Assembly: GCF_020251205.1 (NCBI RefSeq) | Contig: NZ_JAIWYX010000001.1 | Location: 434,001 to 498,000 of the forward strand | Direction of reading: 5' to 3' | Origin: Arthrobacter sp. M4 | GTDB taxonomy: Bacteria; Actinomycetota; Actinomycetes; Actinomycetales; Micrococcaceae | Length of the DNA: 64,000 nucleotides | In this document: positions 57,788 through 64,000 of the stretch, in pieces | Position numbering within the stretch: position 1 is the stretch's first letter | Layout: each line of letters opens with the position of its first letter | Position numbers and translations under genes: made by a program | The notes under the pieces: model-generated | The model's input: the letters and a program-made list of their open reading frames with translations, nothing else | Told to the model about the DNA's origin: nothing | Databases searched by the model: none

Positions 57788-59319
57788 CCGCGACGACACG
57801 CACCGCGCTCCGGGCCAGGATCAATGAATTCACATACCACGGCGGGACAGCTGCTGCACTGCGCGACGTCGGCCTTGAGATCGAGGGGGGAAGCCTCACC
57901 GCAATCCTCGGCGGCTCCGGGAGCGGCAAATCTACGCTGGGCAAGCTGCTCGGGGGCTGGCTGCGTGCCGGTCACTCCGGGACCCTCCGAGGCAGCCTGG
58001 AGCTGGGCGGCACCCGCCTGGACTTCGACGGTTCCGCGGCTGATCCGAGGATCAACCCCGCCGAATGGTTCCGCAGGGCGGCGTTTGTCCCGCAGGAGGC
58101 CGCCGCGATGCTGTCGACGGTACGCTCGTCGGTCGCGGAAGAGCTGGCTTTCGGCCTGGAAAACCGGGCCACACCACGGCAGGAGATGCTCCGTGCAGTG
58201 GACCGCACAGCAGCCGTCACGGGACTGTCCGGGCTGTTGGACCGGGACCCTGCCACGCTTTCCGGCGGGGAACTAAGACGGCTGGCAGTGGGCTGCGCCG
58301 TCATCACCGAACCGGAGGTCCTGGTCCTTGATGAGCCGCTGGCTTCCCTGGACCCTGCCGGAACTGCGCAAGTCACCGACGTCATCCGAAACCTGGTCGC
58401 CGGCGGCTCGGCCGTCGTCGTGCTGAGTCAGGCCGTGGACGGGCTCGCCCTCCAAGCCAGGCAGTGGATTGTCCTCGACGACGGCACGGCGACTGCCGCC
58501 GGACCTCCGGGGAAGATCACGGAATCGGCGGAGCTGGAGGCCTCGGGCGTGCGACTTCCCGGGTCAGCCGTTTCTGCGCTAGCTTCCACTTCACCCGGAC
58601 CGGAGCGAGTCCTTGGCAAGGGCCCTGCGATCCTGGAACTTCTGGGGGTCGGATTCAGCTACCCGGTCGCGTCACGACGCAATGGCCCAGCTACGGCAAA
58701 TGAAGTACAGCGGACCAACGTGCTGCGGGACCTGGACTTCAGCCTGCGGCCCGGAGAGATTGTTCGCATCGTCGGACCCAACGGGGCTGGCAAGTCCACC
58801 CTGCTCCGACTGTTCAACGGCCTGCTCCGGCCCTCGTCGGGGGACGTCCGGGTAGGCGGAAACAGCATCGCCCGAACGCCGGTGGGGCGGGTGGCGGCCT
58901 CCGTGGGACTCTTGTTCCAGCATCCGCGGGATCAACTCTTCGAACGGACGGCACTGCGGGAAGTATGCTTCGGACTCCGCCCGCTCTTTGGTCCCGGAGG
59001 TGCAACAGTCCGGGCCCTCGCTGCACTTGACGAGGTGGGGCTGTCCAATGCCGCCCAGGTACACCCGGCGGAGCTGTCAGCCTCGCAGCAACGGCTCCTG
59101 GCCCTAGCCACGGTCCTCGCACGGGAACCTGCGGTGCTTGCCCTGGATGAGCCCACCGTCGGGCTGGACCGACACGGTGTCGAGCGCCTGAGTCACGCGG
59201 TCAAAGAGGCCGCGGAGCGCGGCGCAGGCGTTGTGCTCGTTACGAACGACGCCGGATATGGGCGGACAGCAGCGGACCGGAACCTGGAGTTCGACGCCGG
59301 GCGGCTGCGCGAGCTTTAG
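57784..59319 (+). CDS. ECF transporter fused double ATPase (A-A')
   Basis: The 511-residue protein is two ABC ATPase domains in one chain. Domain 1 has Walker A GGSGSGKST, signature LSGGELRR and Walker B VLVLDEPLASLDP. Domain 2 has Walker A GPNGAGKST, Q-loop LLFQHPRDQLFERT, Walker B VLALDEPTVGLDR, but its signature is LSASQQR instead of LSGGQ. The ECF Q-loop FQHPRDQLF is typical of the EcfA clade (Q-x-P-x-x-QLF). The degenerate signature means one of the two composite ATP sites may be weak. A fused A-A' chain replaces the usual separate EcfA1/A2 pair. Confidence 0.9.
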   Translation: MTATTRTALRARINEFTYHGGTAAALRDVGLEIEGGSLTAILGGSGSGKSTLGKLLGGWLRAGHSGTLRGSLELGGTRLDFDGSAADPRINPAEWFRRAAFVPQEAAAMLSTVRSSVAEELAFGLENRATPRQEMLRAVDRTAAVTGLSGLLDRDPATLSGGELRRLAVGCAVITEPEVLVLDEPLASLDPAGTAQVTDVIRNLVAGGSAVVVLSQAVDGLALQARQWIVLDDGTATAAGPPGKITESAELEASGVRLPGSAVSALASTSPGPERVLGKGPAILELLGVGFSYPVASRRNGPATANEVQRTNVLRDLDFSLRPGEIVRIVGPNGAGKSTLLRLFNGLLRPSSGDVRVGGNSIARTPVGRVAASVGLLFQHPRDQLFERTALREVCFGLRPLFGPGGATVRALAALDEVGLSNAAQVHPAELSASQQRLLALATVLAREPAVLALDEPTVGLDRHGVERLSHAVKEAAERGAGVVLVTNDAGYGRTAADRNLEFDAGRLREL

Positions 59320-59337
59320 CTGGATGCCCCTGCGTAT

Positions 59338-60153
59338 TCATGCCCGCTCGCTGCGGACAACGAACTCTTCCAGGCGGGACCACATTTCCGGCGCATTCGA
59401 GTACATCGGAAAGTGGCCACTGTGGGAGATCTCCGCCAGTTCCACGCCTTTCTCTGCCAGGATGTCCAGGTAGGACAGGGTGTTGTTCTGCACGCCGTAC
59501 ATGTACATGCGGGGGAACGGCAGGGCCAGGAAGCGGTCCATGAGGTTGCCGTGATCGGACAGTTCCACCATGGATTCGAAGATCGGCCGGACGGCGCTGG
59601 CCCGCACCTTGTGCGGCAGGCTCGCGGCATACAGGCTGCTCGAGAAGTAGCGGGACTTCCACACGCGGTCCTGGAAGTCCTTGAAGAAGTCCTCCGGGTC
59701 CGGATGCGCGTGGCTGATGATTTGGCGGCTCAGGAAGCAGTCTTCCGGCGTCACGTTGCCCTCAATGTCCACAAAGCTGACAACCCGGGAGGGCTCCTGG
59801 TCGGCCAACAGCAGCGCCGTCAGTCCTCCCATGGAATGCCCCACCAGGTGGAACCGGTCGATCCCCTTGAACCGGAGCACTTCGAGCGAAACGGCCACGA
59901 GGAACGGCACGGAGATCGCGTCCAGCTTGGAGCACACGGTCGCTCCGCATCCTGGTGCGTCGTAGGCAAGGATGGGATGGTCGGCGAGCCCTTCCCGCTG
60001 GATGACGTCCGCGTAGTCTTCCTTGGTGGACCCGAAGCCGTGGAGGAAGACCAAAGGGAGCCCGCTACCGCCGCGGGACATTCCGGCGACTTCGACGTCG
60101 GTTCCATCAATCGTGAGCTGGGCTGTAAACGGCTCAAGTTTGTTGACGGTCAC
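59338..60153 (-). CDS. Alpha/beta hydrolase
   Basis: The 271-residue enzyme has HGFGSTKEDYAD (oxyanion-side HG), the nucleophile elbow VGHSMGG (Ser107), and a late catalytic His in ISHSGHFPMYSNAPEMW, like the C-C hydrolase, haloperoxidase and MhpC group. Substrate unknown; esters, amides or C-C bonds are all possible. GTG 60153 is set by AAGGA upstream and the GTGA overlap with the aminotransferase stop. It is last in the five-gene minus operon; the plus-strand ECF operon converges on it with an 18-base gap. Confidence 0.88.
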   Translation of the reverse strand: MTVNKLEPFTAQLTIDGTDVEVAGMSRGGSGLPLVFLHGFGSTKEDYADVIQREGLADHPILAYDAPGCGATVCSKLDAISVPFLVAVSLEVLRFKGIDRFHLVGHSMGGLTALLLADQEPSRVVSFVDIEGNVTPEDCFLSRQIISHAHPDPEDFFKDFQDRVWKSRYFSSSLYAASLPHKVRASAVRPIFESMVELSDHGNLMDRFLALPFPRMYMYGVQNNTLSYLDILAEKGVELAEISHSGHFPMYSNAPEMWSRLEEFVVRSERA

Positions 60154-61313
60154 GAAAAATCCTTCACAGCTTGAGCGAACCGTCGCAATCCCTCGTCCAG
60201 GCTCGCGACGTCGGTAGCGAACGAAATGCGCACGTGGCCCTCGCCGGACGGCCCGAACTCTGTGCCGGAGCGGACCAGCACGCCGGCGTCGGCGAAGCGT
60301 GCCACCATCTCGTCCGACGAGAGATCCGACGCGATGCGCGGGAAGGCGTAGAAGGCACCCTGTGGTGGGAGCATCTCGACGCCGGAAATCCCGCTGAGTG
60401 CCTTCAGCACCATGTCGCGGCGTTCCTGGTAGGACACTGCCGCGTCCCGAAGATCGCGGGAAGGTGTTTCCAATGCAGCCAGGGCCGCGTCTTGGACGAA
60501 GGTGTTCAGGGGTCCGTTGATGGTCCGGTGGATCAGGTTGATCTTGTCCGCGTGTGCCCCGTCCGCCACGACGTAACCCAACCGCCAGCCCGTCATCGCG
60601 TAGGTCTTGGACAGCGTGCCGCAAAAAACCACCTGTGAGGTAACCCCGGGCAGGTCCAAGGCGGAGGCGAACTCCAGGCCGTCGAACATGATGCTTCCGT
60701 AGGCCTCGTCGGAGAGCAGCAGCAGTTCGGGATTCATGCCCAGGATCTCGCCGATCCCTGATAAGTCCGAGGTGGAATACACGCGACCGGTGGGATTGCC
60801 CGGATTGCAGAGGATGATCATTCGTGCCGAGGATGCTTCCTCGCGCAGGGTGGTTAGGTCCAATGAGCCATCGCGCCTGGCCGGAACCCAGACCACCTCG
60901 GCACCCACCATGGCTGCGTGGTCTGCATACAGTGAATACGTTGGCTCAGGAATCAGCACCCGATCGCCGGGCACAACCAGGGCAAGCATCGCTGATGCGA
61001 GCCCTGCAGTGCCTCCGTGGGTCAGAACGACTTCCCGGGCTGTAGTGGGCCGGGCATGCTCTGCCGAGATCTTTGTGGCGAGGGCCTCCCGCAGTGCGGG
61101 GGCGCCGGTCATGGGTGAGTACCGGGTGCGTCCTCCAAGCAGGGAACGGACGGCAGCGTTGACAATCGGGGCGGGAGTGCCGGCGTCGGGCTCTCCCATG
61201 GCGAGCGAGATGGCGCCGGGGGCCGCCGCCCCCAGGGTGGCGGGGCGTCGGCTGGATCCAGCGATGCGCTCCGCTGGCCCCGCCGGTGGGCGTGAAGTGT
61301 GGATGGTGTTCAC
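60150..61313 (-). CDS. PLP-dependent class I/II aminotransferase
   Basis: The 387-residue fold type I enzyme has the family core: LAMGEPDAGTP, YSPMTGAPALREALA, Asn173 in NPGNPTG, Asp202 and Tyr205 in LLSDEAYG, Schiff-base Lys236 in GTLSKTYAMTGWRLGY, and a substrate Arg in GEGHVRISFA. It transfers an amino group between an amino acid and a 2-oxo acid; substrate unknown. The start is GTG 61313 (AGGAACC upstream), 13 bases past the RraA stop; the longer frame is the RraA gene in another phase. In context it would produce the 2-oxo acid acted on by an RraA-type aldolase. Confidence 0.92.
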   Translation of the reverse strand: MNTIHTSRPPAGPAERIAGSSRRPATLGAAAPGAISLAMGEPDAGTPAPIVNAAVRSLLGGRTRYSPMTGAPALREALATKISAEHARPTTAREVVLTHGGTAGLASAMLALVVPGDRVLIPEPTYSLYADHAAMVGAEVVWVPARRDGSLDLTTLREEASSARMIILCNPGNPTGRVYSTSDLSGIGEILGMNPELLLLSDEAYGSIMFDGLEFASALDLPGVTSQVVFCGTLSKTYAMTGWRLGYVVADGAHADKINLIHRTINGPLNTFVQDAALAALETPSRDLRDAAVSYQERRDMVLKALSGISGVEMLPPQGAFYAFPRIASDLSSDEMVARFADAGVLVRSGTEFGPSGEGHVRISFATDVASLDEGLRRFAQAVKDFS

Positions 61314-61326
61314 GTGGTTCCTGGAA

Positions 61327-61917
61327 TCAGAGCGAGTAAAGCTCAAGGGTGGCTTTGCCGTTGCTGATTTCGGCGAGGATGCGCTGCTCATCGGCGACGC
61401 GCTGGTCAGCCTTATCGAGAACCGTTTCCGCGGCGGCCGCGGGCAGGACGACCACGCCGTCGGAGTCGCCGACCACCAGGTCGCCGCCGCGGACGGTCAG
61501 GCCACCGACGCGCACCGGGGAGGAGAAGTCGCCGGCGTAATCCTTGGCGGTTCCGACCACCGTGATGCTTCGTGAAAACACGGGGAAGTTCATCTCAGCC
61601 ATCTCGTCTACGTCGCGGACGCCGCCGTCGATCACCAGTCCCGCGATGCCGCGGTGCTGGGCGGCCGCGGCGAGGATTTCGCCCCAGTGGCCGTGTTCGG
61701 CGCCCTGCATGTCCACCACCAGTACGCTGTCGGCCGGTGCTTTCAGCACCGCGTGGTGCAGCGCCAGGTTGTCACCACCCACGCCGCGGACGGTGAAGGC
61801 GGGCCCGGCGACCTTGGCGCCGCGCCATGCCGGCTTCAGGCCGGGGTCGCAGGCACACGGCAGTTTGGAGGCTTCATAGAGGGTGGCGGCGGAGTGTCCG
61901 CGGGCTGCATTGCTCAT
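61327..61917 (-). CDS. RraA/HMG-CHA aldolase family protein, copy A
   Basis: The 196-residue protein has the RraA fold: GPAFTVRG, DMQGAEHGHWGEILAAAAQHRGIAGLVIDGGVRDVDEM and a C-terminal GGDLVVGDSDGVVVLP. The Arg-Asp pair in GGVRDVDEM is the metal- and substrate-binding site of 4-hydroxy-4-methyl-2-oxoglutarate (HMG) aldolases, and RraA regulators without aldolase activity share this fold. It lacks about 25 N-terminal residues compared with copy B. It is coupled to copy B by ATGA and to the aminotransferase by a 13-base gap. Confidence 0.88.
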   Translation of the reverse strand: MSNAARGHSAATLYEASKLPCACDPGLKPAWRGAKVAGPAFTVRGVGGDNLALHHAVLKAPADSVLVVDMQGAEHGHWGEILAAAAQHRGIAGLVIDGGVRDVDEMAEMNFPVFSRSITVVGTAKDYAGDFSSPVRVGGLTVRGGDLVVGDSDGVVVLPAAAAETVLDKADQRVADEQRILAEISNGKATLELYSL

Positions 61918-62579
61918 TTGTTGCCCCACTGAAGATCGTGGTAGCCGAGGTCCTTGCGGGCCTGGACCAGGGTGGAGCCAGCCTTGACGGCTGCGACGAT
62001 ACGGGCCTCGGTGTCCTCGATCCGCTCCGCGATGTCGGCCACTTGTTCGGCGTAGGCCTGCGGCACTGCCAGGGCACCGTCTGCGTCGGCGCAGATGATG
62101 TCCGACGGTGCGATGTGCACGTCGTCGATGGTTACCTCGGTCTGGACTGCCACGAGCTGTACGCGGTCCTTGCCCGTGCGCATGAACTTGCCCCGGCTGA
62201 ACAGCGGGTAGTTTTGCTGCAGTGAGGTCGCGATATCCCGGCAGACACCGTTGATGATCGTTCCGGCGATGCCGCGGTCGGCCGCGACCTCCGTCATGAT
62301 GCCGCCCCACACCGTAACGTCGGTGCGGCCATCGTTGTCGATGACGATGACGGCACCCGGCGGGACGTCGTCGAGGAAGTCACCGACGCTGCCGCGTGCC
62401 CCACCGGCAGGCGCGTACTGCACGGTGAACGCCGGGCCTGTGGCGCGGAAGCCGTATGTCAACGGCGAAAGCCCGTGCAAGGTTCCGTGCAGGCCGAGTG
62501 AGTCCATGGCGTCGGAGATGGACGCTGTGGGGATGGCCGCGAGGCGTTCGATGACGCTCGCCTTGGTGTTTGTGTTCAT
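61914..62579 (-). CDS. RraA/HMG-CHA aldolase family protein, copy B
   Basis: The 221-residue protein has SISDAMDSLGLHGTLHGL (the family's SDALD at the start), TGPAFTVQYAP, VWGGIMTEVAADRGIAGTIINGVCRDI with the Arg-Asp pair, and DIICADADGALAVPQAYAEQV. It is clearly full length. It is coupled to copy A (ATGA) and copy C (TGATG). The three copies are only moderately alike, so they are old paralogues. They could form a heteromeric ring or act on different oxo acids. Confidence 0.88.
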   Translation of the reverse strand: MNTNTKASVIERLAAIPTASISDAMDSLGLHGTLHGLSPLTYGFRATGPAFTVQYAPAGGARGSVGDFLDDVPPGAVIVIDNDGRTDVTVWGGIMTEVAADRGIAGTIINGVCRDIATSLQQNYPLFSRGKFMRTGKDRVQLVAVQTEVTIDDVHIAPSDIICADADGALAVPQAYAEQVADIAERIEDTEARIVAAVKAGSTLVQARKDLGYHDLQWGNK

Positions 62580-63244
62580 CAGTGTTCCTCTGTAACTCCG
62601 GCCAGGCGCGTATCGAGCATGGCTTCGTGAAGGGCGACGCCTGCCCGAATGTCGGCGGCGATGGCTTGTTCGCGGGCGGCAACGCCCTGGGCGCGTTCCA
62701 GCACGTCTTCGAGGTGGCTGCTGGGGACAACCACGACGCCGGTCTCGTCCGCCAGGACAAGGTCACCGGGGGTGACGGTCACCTCCCCCAGCTGAACAGG
62801 CTCGCCGGATGAGCGCTGCTGCAGCCTGCCACGGGCAGTTGCTGGGATCCGGCACTTGGCGAAGACAGGGAATCCGATTTCGCGTGCTTCGTGGACATCG
62901 CGGCAGGCCCCGTCGGCCACCACGCCGCGGGCGCCCTTCAGTTTGGCGCCAAGGCTGAGGAGACCGCCCCAGCAGGACACATCGGTGCGGCCCTCGTTCG
63001 CCACAACGATCACGTTGGTGTCATCGGCATCGGCCACTGCTGTGGTTCCGATGTGCGCGCCCGAGGGGCCCGGGACGTAGGGCTCCAACTGGACTGTCAG
63101 GGCGAACCCGACGATCTTCGGAGTGCCCCAGACCGGCAGGAATCCTGCCTGTCCGGGAGGGAGGTCGAGTGCGTCCAATGCATCTGAGACGGCGGCCGAG
63201 TCCAGCGCCGCGTACTGCTCCAGGAGCGTTGTTCGTGAAGTCAT
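62579..63244 (-). CDS. RraA/HMG-CHA aldolase family protein, copy C
   Basis: The 221-residue protein has AAVSDALDALDLPPGQAGFLPVWG, FALTVQLEPY, SCWGGLLSLGAKLKGARGVVADGACRDVHEA with the Arg-Asp pair, and DLVLADETGVVVVPSSHLEDVL. It is the first gene of the minus operon. ATG 63244 is preferred to the upstream GTG 63259. It lies 75 bases from the divergent LysR gene, so LysR probably controls the whole operon. All three copies keep the Arg-Asp pair, so all may be active aldolases. Confidence 0.88.
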   Translation of the reverse strand: MTSRTTLLEQYAALDSAAVSDALDALDLPPGQAGFLPVWGTPKIVGFALTVQLEPYVPGPSGAHIGTTAVADADDTNVIVVANEGRTDVSCWGGLLSLGAKLKGARGVVADGACRDVHEAREIGFPVFAKCRIPATARGRLQQRSSGEPVQLGEVTVTPGDLVLADETGVVVVPSSHLEDVLERAQGVAAREQAIAADIRAGVALHEAMLDTRLAGVTEEH

Positions 63245-63319
63245 GCTTCCAGTCAACACGGCACGATCGATATAGTGAAGGTCTAGTTTTGTCTTGCTGA
63301 AAGAGGAAGAGCGACTGAA

Positions 63320-64000
63320 TGAGCGTCGAAGTGCGCCAAGCTAGATACTTCATCGCAGTGGCCGAGGAACTGCACTTTGGGCGGGCTGCCGGGCGCCTCA
63401 GCATGTCACAGCCACCGTTGAGCCAGGCAATCCTTCAACTCGAGCGGCAACTCGGCACAACCCTTCTGCAGAGATCGAGCCGAAACGTCCTATTGACCGA
63501 AACCGGAAGCATCTTCCTTGAGCAATGCCGGCTCCTCGTCGGCGCATCTGAGCGCGCCCAGGAGGCCGCCCAGATGGCCAGTTCCGGCCTCACAGGAACC
63601 CTGCGCATTGGAGCTGTCACCTCAGCCTTTAGCGAAGTACTCCCGGAGATCCTTGACCGCTTCCGCGCCTCGCGCCCCCTCGTGGAACTGCGGGTCCAAG
63701 AGATCGACTCCCACCATGGTCGGGACGCCCTCGGCAGGCGTGAAGTCGACGTTGCCGTCATCCGGCATTCAGAAACAGGCCGCGAACTCATCTCAGTCCC
63801 GCTGCGCAGGGACCACTTCGTAATTGCCATGCCCAAAGACCATCCGCTCGCTGCCGAAGCGGGGCCAGTCGGCCTATCGGAATTTCGGGGCGACTCCTGG
63901 GTCTGGCTCCCCCGATCCATCTCCCCCGATTATCACGACGAGCTCGTTGCAGCATGCAGGCAGGCAGGCTTCAGTCCCAACGCACAGCACTATGCCAACT
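63320..64000 (+). CDS. LysR-family regulator, N-terminal 227 codons (cut by window edge)
   Basis: The frame is open from ATG 63320 (AGAGGAAG nine bases upstream) to the window end. It has the HTH VEVRQARYFIAVAEELHFGRAAGRLSMSQPPLSQAILQLERQLGTTLLQRSSRNVLLTETG and the start of the effector domain (GTLRIGAVTSAFSEVLPEILDRF, VDVAVIRH). It is divergent from the RraA operon, the usual position of a LysR activator of the adjacent pathway. The C-terminal ~70 residues lie beyond the window. Confidence 0.92.

Noticed and set aside
59338..60624. 428-residue version of the alpha/beta hydrolase
   Set aside because: The extra 157 N-terminal residues are Arg-rich and antisense-like to the aminotransferase frame; the GTG at 60153 has a ribosome site and overlaps the aminotransferase stop.

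Overview
The window is high-GC, gene-dense DNA with frequent ATGA/GTGA start-stop overlaps, many GTG starts and several apparently leaderless genes. It also carries actinobacterial-style catabolic loci: MHS and sugar-type MFS carriers, IclR, FCD-GntR and LysR regulators, a monomeric sarcosine-oxidase-like enzyme and a DinB2-type polymerase. This points to a soil actinobacterium of the Arthrobacter group (Micrococcaceae). That placement is inferred from gene content and style; no rRNA or tRNA gene is present to prove it. I see no insertion sequence, phage or CRISPR array.

Layout. 0-12.4 kb is mixed housekeeping and stress: a RidA fragment, a DHFR/RibD-like reductase, HdeD, an ArsR-SulP-FabH operon, YjdM, a DinB2-like polymerase, an aldo/keto reductase remnant, a REC-PP2C protein, a cold-shock protein, an MFS carrier, a small membrane protein and a second RibD-like reductase. 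12.6-14.5 kb is a NarL-type two-component system. 14.6-23.1 kb is a glycoside-utilisation operon: beta-propeller protein, GH1, UidA-type beta-glucuronidase, GPH/SLC45-like MFS and GH78 rhamnosidase, none with a signal peptide. After a small membrane protein and a LysR gene, 24.8-28.9 kb is an alpha-glucan operon (GT5 synthase plus two GH57 enzymes). 29.2-33.6 kb holds a C39-like lipoprotein, a VOC protein and a ClpC ATPase.

33.6-41.6 kb is a catabolic cluster with three paralogous fumarate-reductase/KstD-like flavoproteins, an SDR, a NIPSNAP protein, an MHS transporter and a divergent IclR regulator with a palindrome over its own start. 41.6-52.4 kb is a nitrogen-compound locus: a long FCD-GntR regulator, two FAD amine-oxidase-like enzymes, a polar-amino-acid-type ABC importer, a gamma-aminobutyraldehyde-type dehydrogenase and a DapA-family lyase. 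52.5-64 kb continues with a LysR gene, a sarcosine-oxidase-like enzyme coupled to an M20 amidohydrolase, a three-gene ECF importer, and a minus-strand operon of three tandem RraA-family proteins, an aminotransferase and an alpha/beta hydrolase, with a divergent LysR gene running off the window.

The strongest systems-level signal is a nearly identical promoter, TTGCMT-N16-TATYYT, whose spacer carries the operator-like core ATCATACAATGATGTAT. It occurs three times: before the MFS gene at 9.7 kb (9371-9398), the ABC importer (44493-44520) and the flavin oxidase (52349-52376, minus). This ties loci 43 kb apart into one probable regulon, most simply for uptake and oxidation of one nitrogenous substrate, with the FCD-GntR protein at 41.6-43.0 kb as a candidate regulator. 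A 29-codon upstream ORF with a good ribosome site overlaps the MFS start by ATGA.
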